The translations under genes were made by a program, and so were the position numbers. Under the pieces are notes generated by a model, which did not search any database, was not told the DNA's origin, and was given only the letters and a program-made list of their open reading frames with translations. DNA of 64,000 bases from DASRFA01 sp035651755 (GTDB lineage: Bacteria; Desulfobacterota; Binatia; UBA12015). Location: NCBI GenBank assembly GCA_035651755.1, contig DASRFA010000046.1, positions 8,404-72,403 on the forward strand, in the 5' to 3' direction. Of the stretch, positions 35,974-44,502 are shown piece by piece (position 1 is the first letter of the stretch; every line of letters begins with the position of its first letter).

Positions 35974-36312
35974 CTACGTGCCCGTCGCGAGGTCGAGGCC
36001 GCGCAGGACCCGCTCGCGATCCGCCATGTCGCCGACGAGCCGGCGCGTCGGCGGCGGGAGTCGCTTGACGAGCGTCGGCGCCACGACCAGCTGGTCGGCC
36101 TTCGCCATCTCGGGCTGCTCGTACAGATCGACCACTTCGAGGGCGTAGCGCTCGCGCAGGAGCTCGTCGCAGATCCGGCGGATGTTCTGGACGGCGCGAG
36201 CGGAGCGCGCCGTCGCGCCGGTCACGTACAGGCGGAGATCGTAGCGCTCGCCGCCCGAGCCGGAGATCTCCTTCGCGCGGGCGGAGCGCCGGCGCGCCGC
36301 GCGCGGGCTCAC
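35974..36312 (-). CDS. kaiB: KaiB-like protein, second copy
   Basis: 112 residues from GTG 36312, which overlaps the stop of the first kaiB (GTGA). KaiB is a fold-switching thioredoxin-like protein that binds the CI ring of KaiC. Typical motifs are YDLRLYVTGATARSARAV, VVDLYEQPEMA, VVAPTLVKRLPPPTRRLVGD and RERVLRGLDL. The N-terminus has a basic extension of ~20 residues. It is about 50% similar by eye to its neighbour. The two copies have diverged in the basic N-terminus and the helix after strand 1, which may give different partners. Confidence 0.93.
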   Translation of the reverse strand: MSPRAARRRSARAKEISGSGGERYDLRLYVTGATARSARAVQNIRRICDELLRERYALEVVDLYEQPEMAKADQLVVAPTLVKRLPPPTRRLVGDMADRERVLRGLDLATGT

Positions 36313-36641
36313 GGCTCGCCCCCGATCTCGAGGCCGACGAGCGCGCGCTGGCGGTCGCCGAGCGCGCCGATCAGGCGCTTCACCGGCGGCGGCAGCTTTC
36401 GCACCACCGTCGGGATGGCGACGACCTCGTCCGTGCGCGCGAGCTGGGGCTTCTCGAGCAGGTCGATGATCTCGATCCGATAGCGGCCCGGTAGGTGCTC
36501 CTCGCAGAGCGCGCGCAGGTTGTTGAGCGCAGCCACGCACTTCGGCGACTGGCCCGCGACGTAGAGGCGCAGGTTCCAGACCTCGCTTTCGCCGCCCGTG
36601 CGCCGCGGCGGTCCGCTCGAACGGCCGATCGTCTTGCTCAT
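36309..36641 (-). CDS. kaiB: KaiB-like protein, first copy
   Basis: 110 residues from ATG 36641, which overlaps the kaiC stop (ATGA at 36638-36641). Motifs: WNLRLYVAGQSPKCVAALNNL, IIDLLEKPQLARTDEVVAIPT and KLPPPVKRLIGALGDRQ, close to cyanobacterial KaiB. The thioredoxin-like CxxC is absent, as in all KaiB. Its immediate coupling to kaiC suggests equal production of both proteins. Confidence 0.94.
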   Translation of the reverse strand: MSKTIGRSSGPPRRTGGESEVWNLRLYVAGQSPKCVAALNNLRALCEEHLPGRYRIEIIDLLEKPQLARTDEVVAIPTVVRKLPPPVKRLIGALGDRQRALVGLEIGGEP

Positions 36642-38419
36642 CGCCTTCTCCCCCGACTGTTGCCGCCGCCGTTCGGACCCGGCGCCTCTTCGTCCCCGAA
36701 CCGGCTCGACATCATCGCGCGGCGATCGGCTTCGCTGCGCGTCGCCTCCGCTCCGAGATCGGAATCGAGCGCGCGATCGTCCTCCTCCTCCGCGTCGAAG
36801 GTCGCGCGCAACGCGGCGATCTGGGCTTCGAGCGCGCGGCGCTTGCGCTCGAGCAGCGTGCGCCGGCGCGCCGCCTCGCGGCGGCGAACGATCTCCTCCT
36901 CGCGCTCGCGCGCCTCCTGCGCGAGGCGCGCGGTTCCGGTGAGGACGCCGTCGAGGCCGACGTAGACGTCGCGCAGCACCACGCCCTCGTCCGTCAGCGT
37001 GAACTCGCGGATCTGGTTCGAGTGCGCCATGCCGCGCGACTTCAGCACGTAGAGCCCGCGGTTGCGCTCGCCGTTCTCCTCGAGGTTCCGGAGGAGCAGC
37101 CAGGTGTCCATGAGCGACGAGACGCCGACGTCCGACGTCTCGAGGGACTCGCTGTGGGTCAGGCTCGTGAAGACGCTGGTGATTTGAAGGCTCTTCAGGA
37201 AGTCCAGCAGCCGGAGCAGCATCCGCGCCACCTCGCTCTCGCTGCCCGCCGCCATCAAATTCGTGATCGGGTCCATCACGACCGCCGAGGGTGCGAAGTC
37301 GGTGATCAGCCGATGCATGAGCGCGAGGTGGGTCTCGAGGCCGAACGCCGTCGGACGCGCGGCGTGGAATCGGAGCAAGCCGTCCTCCCACCGTCCGAGG
37401 TCGATGCCGATCGACCGCATGTTGCGCATGATCTGCTTCGGCGACTCCTCGAACGCGAAGTAGAGACAGCGCTCGCCGCGGCGACAGACCGCCTGCGTGA
37501 AGTGGGCCGCGATGCTCGTCTTGCCGGTGCCTGCAGTGCCCGACACGAGGATGCTGCTGCCGCGGTAGTAGCCGCGGCCTCCCAGCATCGCGTCCAGGCG
37601 CTCGATGCCCGTCGACACTCGCTCGTCCGACGTCGGATGCGCGAGCCCGATCGACGTGATGGGCAGCACGCTGAGCCCGTCGCGATCGATGAGGAAAGGA
37701 TACTCGTCGGTCCCGTGGCTCGAGCCGCGGTACTTGACGATGCGGAGCCGGCGCGTCGAGATCTGTTCGATGACGGGATGGTCGAGGAGGATGACGCAGT
37801 CCGAGACGTACTCCTCGAGGCCCTGGCGCGTGAGCTGTCCGTCGCCGCGCTCCGCGGTGATGACGGCGGTGACGCCCTTGTCCTTCAGCCAGCCGAAGAG
37901 CCGCCGCAGCTCGCTCCGCAGGACGGCGGCGTTCGAGAGGCCGGCGAAGAGCGATTCGATCGTATCGAGGGCGACCCGCTTGGCTCCGATCGCGTCGATG
38001 GCGTGGCCGAGCCGGATGAAGAGCCCTTCGAGGTCGTACTCGCCGGTCTCCTCGATCTCCGCGCGCTCGACCCGCACGTAGTCGAGAGAGATCTTCCGCC
38101 GGCGTTCGAGGGCCTTCAGGTCGAAACCGAGCGACGCCGCGTTCTGCGCGAGCTCCTCGGTCCTCTCCTCGAAGCTCATGAACACGCCGGGCTCGCCGAA
38201 CTCGGTCGCGCCGTGCACCAGGAACTCGAGCGCGAACATCGTCTTCCCACACCCCGCGGTCCCGCAGACGAGCGTCGGCCGCCCGAGCGGAAGCCCGCCG
38301 CCGGTGATGTCGTCGAGGCCGCGGATGCCGGTGGCCGCCTTGGGGAGCGTGCTCGTCGCGCCGCCGATCTTCGTTCTTTTCGACTCCCGAATCGTGCCCA
38401 CGTCCTCGCGAGACCCCAT
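36638..38419 (-). CDS. kaiC: KaiC-like double-domain ATPase/kinase
   Basis: 593 residues from ATG 38419, chosen because GGCAGGA precedes it by 5 bases; several in-frame ATGs lie further upstream. Two RecA-like domains: CI with Walker A GTAGCGKT (53-60) and the Glu pair in FEER (84-85), and CII with GTAGTGKT (294-301) and FEES (323-324). The phosphorylation region VGVSSLMDTW aligns with the Ser-Thr pair of cyanobacterial KaiC, giving Ser434-Ser435 here. A C-terminal tail of ~95 residues beyond canonical KaiC contains a charged coiled coil (about 500-550) and a Gly/Asn/Arg end. No kaiA is found in the window. ATPase and autokinase activity are inferred from the intact motifs. Confidence 0.95.
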   Translation of the reverse strand: MGSREDVGTIRESKRTKIGGATSTLPKAATGIRGLDDITGGGLPLGRPTLVCGTAGCGKTMFALEFLVHGATEFGEPGVFMSFEERTEELAQNAASLGFDLKALERRRKISLDYVRVERAEIEETGEYDLEGLFIRLGHAIDAIGAKRVALDTIESLFAGLSNAAVLRSELRRLFGWLKDKGVTAVITAERGDGQLTRQGLEEYVSDCVILLDHPVIEQISTRRLRIVKYRGSSHGTDEYPFLIDRDGLSVLPITSIGLAHPTSDERVSTGIERLDAMLGGRGYYRGSSILVSGTAGTGKTSIAAHFTQAVCRRGERCLYFAFEESPKQIMRNMRSIGIDLGRWEDGLLRFHAARPTAFGLETHLALMHRLITDFAPSAVVMDPITNLMAAGSESEVARMLLRLLDFLKSLQITSVFTSLTHSESLETSDVGVSSLMDTWLLLRNLEENGERNRGLYVLKSRGMAHSNQIREFTLTDEGVVLRDVYVGLDGVLTGTARLAQEAREREEEIVRRREAARRRTLLERKRRALEAQIAALRATFDAEEEDDRALDSDLGAEATRSEADRRAMMSSRFGDEEAPGPNGGGNSRGRRR

Positions 38420-38652
38420 GGTCATCCTGCCCGACTCGACGGCCATGTGGACCGGCAGCAACCGCACGCCGATCTGGCGCTTTGCCGGACGAGGCGATCC
38501 CCCTGATTTTCGGGCTTCCGCGCGAGCGCGCGGCACGTGCCCTTACGTTTGGTATCCGAACGGTGGTCGAGTGGCGAGCCCCCCGGCGCTCGGCGGGGCG
38601 ACGATTCGCGACGATCGCTCGGCGACGGCCCCTGCGCGCGCTGCGACGGGCG

Positions 38653-40089
38653 CTACGGGCACCCGCCCATCGCATAGACCGTGCCGTCGACCGTCGCCGC
38701 GTACAGGAGGCCGTTGGCGAGGATCGGGGAGCTCGCGAAGGGGGCCGGCGTCTCCTTGGTGAAGAGCGCGTTGCCGTTCGGGCCGAAGCCGTAGAGGGCC
38801 TTTCGGACCGCGAGGTAGACGTTGCCGGCGGCGTCGACGATCGGCGGCGTGTTCCGCGCGAGGCTGTTCCCGATCTCCGCGGTCGACTTCGACCACTTGA
38901 CGTTGCCGTCGAAGTCGAGGGCGTAGAAGGTCGGTTTCAGGCGCCGGGACGCGAGCAGGAAGATCGTCCCGCGAGCGACGTCGAGCGCTGGCGGCGACAG
39001 CACGCGCTCGTGCGCGCGGTCGTAGGTCGCGAACAGGAGCCGGGTGGACGGCGTGCCGGTCGGCGTCGCGGGCGGCGTCACCTCCCAGAGGCCGGTATCG
39101 AAGCCGACGTAGACCTTGCCGGTCGTCGGGTGGACGACCGGCGTGTAGTTCGGGACGCGGACGCCGTTCAGGCGGTGCTCGAGCCGGACGCTCCAGTACT
39201 GCTGTCCGGTCGATGCGTTCACGGCGTCGACGTAGGCGCCGCTGTGCGTGAGGTAGAGCACGTCGTTCGCCGGACTGAGCGCCGGCGAGACGTTGCTGAT
39301 GCCGCCATCGAGCGGATGGATGCACCATTTCACCGTCCGCGTCGGGCCCGGGCACATCGCCATGATCGTGCCTGCGCTGAGCGAGTTCGACCCCATGTAG
39401 ACGAGGCCGTCGGGGCCGACGAGCGGCGGCGTCGTGACGTCGCCGTCGGTGCACACCTTCTGCCGCCAGGCGACCGTCGCCTCGGTCGCGCTCCGCGGCG
39501 GGATGTCGATCGCCCACAGGTCGTTGTCGCGCGTCCCGATGTAGATGAAGTTCCCGTTGCCGACGGCGGGGCTGCAGTAGTCGGGGAGCCGGCCGAGGTT
39601 GTCGGTGCTGCACCAGTAGATGGCGCCGGTCGAAGGATCGAGCGCGCAGATCGGGTTCTTCGCCGACGCGACGTAGAGCGTCCCGTCCGCGCCCACCACG
39701 GGCGCGCTCAGGACTTTCGCCTTCACCTTCGACCGCCACACCTCGTTCGCGCACGTCGGCCCGGTCTCCGGGCTTCGACCGGTGTGCTGGGCGTTCTGCT
39801 GGAAGACCGGCCAGTCGCTCGCCGCCGGTCCGACGGGCGCATATGGCGGGCAGGTGCCGGTCGCCTCCAAGCAGATGTTCTGCTGGAGGTCGATCGGGCA
39901 GCGGAAGAGGTTCGCGCGGGCAAGCGACGGCTGGGCTGCGATCAGCGCGGCCGCCGCGACCGCGACGCCCGCTCCCACGAGCGCGCGTCCGAGCGCGGAA
40001 GCGTGGCCGATCGCAGGCGCGGTGCTCGATGAACCTGGAAGACCGAAGGACGGGACGACTCGGCCACGCGCACGGGCGGTTCGGGACAT
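38653..40089 (-). CDS. Exported PQQ-type beta-propeller protein
   Basis: 478 residues with AGGAG upstream of ATG 40089. A signal region (hydrophobic core GVAVAAAALIAA, cleavage near ARA) is followed by a Cys-rich start (FRCPIDLQQNICLEATGTC). Eight blade-like repeats can then be counted, each with a SAP/TPP/SSP-type strand and VY/LY plus Trp or Gly-rich turns: SAPVVGADGTLYVA, CSPAVGNGNFIYIG, TPPLVGPDGLVYMG, SPALSPANDVLYLT, TPVVHPTTGKVYVG, SPPALDVARGTIFLL, TPPIVDAAGNVYLA, SSPILANGLLYAA. This suggests an eight-bladed propeller. No catalytic dehydrogenase motifs were noted, so it is probably a binding or scaffold protein. It lies just upstream of kaiC on the same strand. Confidence 0.85.
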   Translation of the reverse strand: MSRTARARGRVVPSFGLPGSSSTAPAIGHASALGRALVGAGVAVAAAALIAAQPSLARANLFRCPIDLQQNICLEATGTCPPYAPVGPAASDWPVFQQNAQHTGRSPETGPTCANEVWRSKVKAKVLSAPVVGADGTLYVASAKNPICALDPSTGAIYWCSTDNLGRLPDYCSPAVGNGNFIYIGTRDNDLWAIDIPPRSATEATVAWRQKVCTDGDVTTPPLVGPDGLVYMGSNSLSAGTIMAMCPGPTRTVKWCIHPLDGGISNVSPALSPANDVLYLTHSGAYVDAVNASTGQQYWSVRLEHRLNGVRVPNYTPVVHPTTGKVYVGFDTGLWEVTPPATPTGTPSTRLLFATYDRAHERVLSPPALDVARGTIFLLASRRLKPTFYALDFDGNVKWSKSTAEIGNSLARNTPPIVDAAGNVYLAVRKALYGFGPNGNALFTKETPAPFASSPILANGLLYAATVDGTVYAMGGCP

Positions 40090-40279
40090 CGGGGGTGCTC
40101 CTGTGGTGTCGGTATTCGGGAGGTGCCGGGTTTCGGCCGCGCATGATCGATGGTCCGACGCCTGCCGTCAACGGCGAATCGGGTCGGTCCCTCGCGCGGC
40201 GTCCGCCGGCGACGCCGCGCGACGGGCCATGGGCCGCCGGGCCGCTCGGCGCCTCGGACGCGCGCGGATCGGCGCGGGA

Positions 40280-40645
40280 TCAGTCCTCATCCGGGCGCGC
40301 GCAGAGCCCGGCGACGACCTGCAGCAGCTGAACGAGGTCCTGCGGCGCGTCGGCGGACCCGAACGCGGGATGGCGTCCCCCGGGGACGTACAGGACGGTC
40401 GGGATCGCACGCAGCCGCGCGTCGGCGACCTGGACGCGCCGGAACTCGAGGCCCGCGAGCTGGTCGGCGCCGAGGTCGACGACGATCACGGCGGGCTCGG
40501 GCTCGCGCAGGACGCGCTCGAGCGCGTCGTCGACGTGGGCTTCCGCGACCACGTCGAACCCGCCTCTCTCCAGCGCGTCCGACAAGAGCTTTCCCGTCCG
40601 CGACCGACCCGCCACGACCAGGATCGGCTTGGCAGCGTGGGCCAT
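40280..40645 (-). CDS. Degenerate receiver-like protein (A)
   Basis: 121 residues, the size of a lone CheY-type receiver. The fold pattern is visible: KPILVVAGRSRTGKLLSDAL, AVIVVDLGADQLAGLEF and PTVLYVPGG. An Asp at the phospho-acceptor position (VVDLG) is kept. The acidic pair after the first strand is replaced by Ala-Gly, and the conserved Lys of the last strand is absent. It would therefore be phosphorylation-impaired. ATG 40645. Next to a second degenerate receiver-like gene. Confidence 0.72.
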   Translation of the reverse strand: MAHAAKPILVVAGRSRTGKLLSDALERGGFDVVAEAHVDDALERVLREPEPAVIVVDLGADQLAGLEFRRVQVADARLRAIPTVLYVPGGRHPAFGSADAPQDLVQLLQVVAGLCARPDED

Positions 40646-40689
40646 GGTGCCGCCCCCCGCCAAGATGGTCCTGTCCACCGTGCTCGCAG

Positions 40690-41049
40690 TCAACGGGTGT
40701 CGGTCGACGTGCAGTGGATCTCCACGAAATGCGCGAGGACGGCCGCCGCCTCCTCGGACACCTGCGGCGACCGGTCGCCGAGCGAGACCATGATCATCGG
40801 CCTCGCTGCGAGCGCGGGGTCGGCGCGGCGGAGGCGCAGGAAGTCGGCGCAATCGTCCTCGGCCGAGACCACGAAGACGATCGCACACGGGAGGACGCCT
40901 TGTCGCGCTCCGGCGATCGCGCCGAGCCCGGTCGCGAGCGGCACGACGCCGTAGCCGCGCTTTCGGATCTCGCGCTCGAGCTGAGCCCTCTCGTCGGCGT
41001 CGGGCGACACGACGAAGACGGTGCCGGGTCGTCCCTTCTGAGCCGTCAA
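40690..41049 (-). CDS. Degenerate receiver-like protein (B)
   Basis: 119 residues from TTG 41049, preferred because GGGAGGGGGA lies directly upstream; a TTG at 41106 has no such site. The pattern is receiver-like: GTVFVVSPDADERAQLEREI, YGVVPLATGLGA, CAIVFVVSAEDDCADFL and ARPMIMVSLGD. The phospho-acceptor Asp in the third strand is replaced (VVSAEDD), so canonical phosphorylation is unlikely. Probably a signal-binding or protein-docking domain. It lies 44 bp before gene A on the same strand. Confidence 0.65.
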   Translation of the reverse strand: MTAQKGRPGTVFVVSPDADERAQLEREIRKRGYGVVPLATGLGAIAGARQGVLPCAIVFVVSAEDDCADFLRLRRADPALAARPMIMVSLGDRSPQVSEEAAAVLAHFVEIHCTSTDTR

Positions 41050-41175
41050 TTCCCCCTCCCTCTCCGCGAAGCGCGGAAGCGGATCTTCGTAGCCCCTTTT
41101 CGTCAAAGGGCGTTCGTCGCAGGGTTGTCAAGCGAGCACGGCGCGATGCGCGCTCCGCGGGGGCGGCCGCGCCCC

Positions 41176-42036
41176 TCACTCGGCGCGGGTCGCGAGCGCG
41201 GCGAGAGCGCGCTGGAGCTCCTCCGCGGTCCGCCGGGCGTCGCTCTCGGCTCTCCGGGCGGCGGCGAGCTTCGCCTCGAGCTCCGAGACCGCGCGTCGCC
41301 GCCGCTCGACGTCGCGAGCCGCGCCCCGCAGCTCGCTCTGGAGGCGGCGGCGCTCGGCGGCGACGCGCGCCCGCTCGGTCTCGCGGGCACGGCGCGCGCG
41401 CCTCTCCTCGTCGGCGACCCGCGCGCGCTCCTCGGCGGCGCGCTTTCTCTCGTCGCGGTCGGCCTTCCGCCGCTCGGCGGCGCTCGCCGCTGGAGCGCGT
41501 CGCTCGGCGGCGTCGGCGCGCGCCCGGGTCCGGCCCGTTGCCGGCTCCAAGCCGCGAGCGGCTCGGCTCGGCCGCTCCGGCAGGTCCATCGCCTCGAAGC
41601 CCGGTGGATCGCGATCGGCCGAGAGCGCACCCGGTGGATCGGGCGCGAAGCCGCCGCTCGCCGCGAGCGCGGCGAGCGTCGTCGCCACCCGCCGGAGGGT
41701 CGAGTCGCCGGCGCCGAGCCCGGCCTCCCTGAGGATGTCGCCCGCCTTCTTCCGGAGCTCCGCGATCTCGTCGTGGAGCGCGCGCGTCGCGCGCAGCTCG
41801 CCGCGGCGGACGCGCGCCGCGGTCGCGAGCATGTCGTCGAGAGCGGCGCGCTCGCGACCGTGGAGCTGGTTGACCGCCCACACCGAGGTCGTCGGTCGGC
41901 GGCGCTTGGCGATCTCACGCGCCCCGCTCGCGTCGCCCGCCTTCGCGAGCTCGTGGGAGAGCCGCTTCCGCTCGGCCAGGAAGTCCGAGAGCGGCGCCTG
42001 GTAGAGCCGCCGAAGCGCTTGCTCGTACGCGGCCAT
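41176..42036 (-). CDS. Coiled-coil protein, conserved unknown
   Basis: 286 residues. The N-terminal ~110 residues (LYQAPLSDFLAERKRLSHELA, SVWAVNQLHGRERAAL) resemble a family seen mainly in actinobacterial and other high-GC genomes as a conserved hypothetical. The second half is an Arg/Glu/Ala-rich long coiled coil (about residues 190-280). Soluble. Divergent from the HDOD-GAF gene, with 178 bp between. Function unknown; the composition suggests a structural or scaffold role. Confidence 0.78.
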   Translation of the reverse strand: MAAYEQALRRLYQAPLSDFLAERKRLSHELAKAGDASGAREIAKRRRPTTSVWAVNQLHGRERAALDDMLATAARVRRGELRATRALHDEIAELRKKAGDILREAGLGAGDSTLRRVATTLAALAASGGFAPDPPGALSADRDPPGFEAMDLPERPSRAARGLEPATGRTRARADAAERRAPAASAAERRKADRDERKRAAEERARVADEERRARRARETERARVAAERRRLQSELRGAARDVERRRRAVSELEAKLAAARRAESDARRTAEELQRALAALATRAE

Positions 42037-42214
42037 GCGGATGCCCGGAGCCCTCGGTCGCCGTATCCCGGGCCCGGCGGGGAGGCAACGTCGGGGCGGC
42101 CGGTCCCGCCGGCGCTCGCTCGGCAGCCGCGCGCCCGATCGGGCTCGCGGGGGGTTGGCTCAAGCTTCGGCCGCGGACGGACGAAGACTCTCGGCGGAGA
42201 GGGCTCGAACGTCC

Positions 42215-43804
42215 ATGGAAGCGGCCCCCCGGGAGAGCCGGGGCGACAGGATCCTCGCGGAGATCGACGCCAAGGGCGACTTCCCGGCGGCGATGCAGGC
42301 GATGGAGCGCGTGCGACGCGTGCTCGCGCGCGACGACTGCACGACCCTCGGCCTCGCGCACGTGATCCTCCAGGACCCGGGGCTGTCGGCCAAGATCCTC
42401 CGGGTCGTGAACTCGGCGTTCTACCGGACGGGCGGCGTCGCGGTCTCGACCATCACACGCGCCATCATCCTCCTCGGCTTCGATCGCATCTCCGAGCTCG
42501 CGACCGGCCTCCTTCTCCTGGAGCAGTTCACGCGCAACGGGACGAACAATCGCGTCCTGAGCGAGCACCTCCGCCGGTCGCTGCGCTGCGGGGTCGTGGC
42601 ACAGGCGCTCTCCCGCCACGGCGGATACCCGGTTCCGGAGGAGGCGTACCTCCTCGGCATGTTCTCGAACATCGGCATGCTGTGGCTCGGCGCGCACTAC
42701 CCTTCCGACCTCGAGGAGGCGGCCGCGCTGCTCCAGACCGGCGCGGCGGATTCCATCGAGGATGCCGTGTCGCGGACGCTCGGCGTCTCGCCAGCCGCGA
42801 TCGCGGCGCGCGTCCTCGAGCAGTGGAACCTGCCGACGACGTATGCGGGCTACTTCCAGCGGCAGGCGGCGCGGGCTCCAGGCGCCGGGCCGGCCGCGGC
42901 CGAGCAGCTCGCGTCGATCGTCGCGCTGGCCGACGCCTACGCCCGCTCGGTGGAGCGCGATCCCACGCTCGGCGCGCAGGCCGTCGAGGACGTGAAGGAG
43001 GCGCTCTCGCTCTCGACCGAGGAGGCGGCCGTGCTCCTGCAGCGCGCGGAGTCGGAGCTGAAGCACCAGATGAGGGCGCTCGGAATCGAGGCACCGACGC
43101 CGCCTCCGCCGGCGGCGAAGCGGCCGCCACGGCGCGCCGACGGCGAGCGCGCCGCGAAGCCGTCCGGCGAAACCGGCGAGCCGCACCCCGAGCCGATGTT
43201 CGCGCGCGCCGCCGCACCCGAACGCGCGGCGGCCGCCGGCGGCGCGACGGCGGCCGCGCACGCCGGTACCGGCGGCCCGGCCGCAGCCAGCGATCGCGCG
43301 CTCGCGCTCGAGATCGTCACCGAGATCACGCACTCGATCCACGCCGGGCACGACATCGGAAGCCTTCTCGGAGCGGTGCTCGAAGGGATCGCGCGGAGCG
43401 GGGGGTTCGATGCCGTCGTCCTCGGGCTCCTCAGCCGCGAGCGCGATCGCCTTCTCGCCCGCCTCGCGTGGGGCGACGGCGTCCGGCAGGAGCTGGAGAC
43501 GCTGTCCGTGCCGCTACGGCGCGGATCGGGCCTCCTGGCCGACGTGATCCTCGATCGCACTCCTCGTCTCGTGCGCGACGGACACGCGGGGCTGCTCGTC
43601 CCGCCCGGAGCGGCGCCGCCGGCGATTCCGGCGCGGTCGTTCGCGATCGAGCCGCTCGTCGTCCAGGGTCGCGCGGTCGGCCTGATCCTCGCGTCGCGCG
43701 CCGGTGACACGGCCGTTTCCGACGCCGAGTCATCCCTCGTCCGGCTCTTCGCGAACCTGGCGTGCATTGCGCTCGCCGAGGGCGGGCGCCGAGCGCCGCA
43801 CTAG
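42215..43804 (+). CDS. HDOD-GAF signalling protein
   Basis: 529 residues from ATG 42215. The HDOD domain spans about residues 10-215 (HVILQDPGLSAKILRVVNSAFYR; ITRAIILLGFDRISELA; LLGMFSNIGMLWL). The catalytic His-Asp pair is missing, as is normal for HDOD. An Ala/Pro/Arg-rich linker of ~100 residues follows. A GAF domain forms the last ~165 residues (IAGHDIGSLLGAVLEGIAR-like start, VVLGLL.., PLRRGSGLLADVI). Such proteins sense ligands and interact with c-di-GMP or kinase networks; the ligand is unknown. It is the first plus-strand gene after the kai-associated minus-strand cluster. Confidence 0.88.
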   Translation: MEAAPRESRGDRILAEIDAKGDFPAAMQAMERVRRVLARDDCTTLGLAHVILQDPGLSAKILRVVNSAFYRTGGVAVSTITRAIILLGFDRISELATGLLLLEQFTRNGTNNRVLSEHLRRSLRCGVVAQALSRHGGYPVPEEAYLLGMFSNIGMLWLGAHYPSDLEEAAALLQTGAADSIEDAVSRTLGVSPAAIAARVLEQWNLPTTYAGYFQRQAARAPGAGPAAAEQLASIVALADAYARSVERDPTLGAQAVEDVKEALSLSTEEAAVLLQRAESELKHQMRALGIEAPTPPPPAAKRPPRRADGERAAKPSGETGEPHPEPMFARAAAPERAAAAGGATAAAHAGTGGPAAASDRALALEIVTEITHSIHAGHDIGSLLGAVLEGIARSGGFDAVVLGLLSRERDRLLARLAWGDGVRQELETLSVPLRRGSGLLADVILDRTPRLVRDGHAGLLVPPGAAPPAIPARSFAIEPLVVQGRAVGLILASRAGDTAVSDAESSLVRLFANLACIALAEGGRRAPH

Positions 43805-43899
43805 ACGCCAGCCTGCACGGCCCGTTCGCGGCGCCCCGGTCCGATGCTCGCGGGCGGATCGGGCGAAGTCGGCTCCGGTGGGATCGCGACGGGTCTCGG

Positions 43900-43960
43900 C
43901 GCCCACGTCCACGAGCGGTGAAATCCGACGGCACAAGTGTGCTCACGGATTTCACGCTCC
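43900..43960. repeat. Palindromic repeat unit, copy 1
   Basis: CGCCCACGTCC (43900-43910), a 7-base spacer, then a 38-bp palindrome (43918-43955) and GCTCC. Outer arms GTGAAATCCG and CGGATTTCAC pair perfectly. The inner arms GCACA and TGTGC flank AG, and both share the same centre; 15 of 19 pairs match. It lies 109 bp upstream of the exported protein at 44065. Copy 2 is at 45835-45896. Confidence 0.85.
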
Positions 43961-44064
43961 TCCGGTGAAACGAAGCGTCGCCGCACGGCTCGACCGGCAA
44001 AGCGTCGCGAAGAGGAACGGACGCGGCCGTCGCGATTACGGCACTCCGGAGGAAAGGTCAGACG

Positions 44065-44475
44065 ATGAGACGACTCTTTCACAGGTCATTGGCAGCTCTC
44101 GTTCTCTGCTCGGGGATCCTGGCGCTGGCGGCGCAGGCCGAAGCCCTGGACATGTGTTTTCAGATGGACACCGGCGGAAAGTTCATCGCCAAAGGCTTCA
44201 AGATCCCCAGCCGAGGGAAATGCAAGAACTTCGTCGGCTACTTCCCGGGCGAGTTTGCGCCCGACGTTCCGGTGAACGGGACTGCCTGCACGACGTCGGA
44301 TGGCTCCGTGGCGCGCTTCACGTTGTCCGACGTCGGCTATTGGTACCAGTTTTCCTTCTACCTCCCGCTGCCCGGGTTCGCCGGCGTCGAGACGACCGAC
44401 AACAGCGGGAACCACCAGGCCACCGCCTTCCACTTCAACAGCATCGACTACTGTGCGCCGCAGTCGATTCGCTAG
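44065..44475 (+). CDS. Exported small protein, function unknown
   Basis: 136 residues. A signal peptide (MRRLFHRSLAALVLCSGI.. AEA) and a compact mature domain of ~108 residues with four cysteines (DMCFQMD, KCKNF, ACTTS, DYCAP) and aromatic strands (YWYQFSFYLPL). GGAGGAAAGG precedes ATG 44065. A palindromic repeat lies upstream. I do not recognise the family. Confidence 0.75.
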   Translation: MRRLFHRSLAALVLCSGILALAAQAEALDMCFQMDTGGKFIAKGFKIPSRGKCKNFVGYFPGEFAPDVPVNGTACTTSDGSVARFTLSDVGYWYQFSFYLPLPGFAGVETTDNSGNHQATAFHFNSIDYCAPQSIR

Positions 44476-44502
44476 CGCGCTAGACCATTGGAGCTGGAGT
44501 CG

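Noticed and set aside
38532..38541. GGCACGTGCC palindrome upstream of kaiC as a regulator site
   Set aside because: A 10-bp palindrome in GC-rich DNA is expected by chance, and there is no second copy or promoter alignment.
43956..44064. Possible c-di-GMP (GEMM-I) riboswitch before the 44065 gene, from GGCAAA..GAAGAG..GGACGC
   Set aside because: Some consensus pieces are there, but the second GCAAAG block and the paired stems do not fit, and copy 2 of the palindrome has no such sequence after it.
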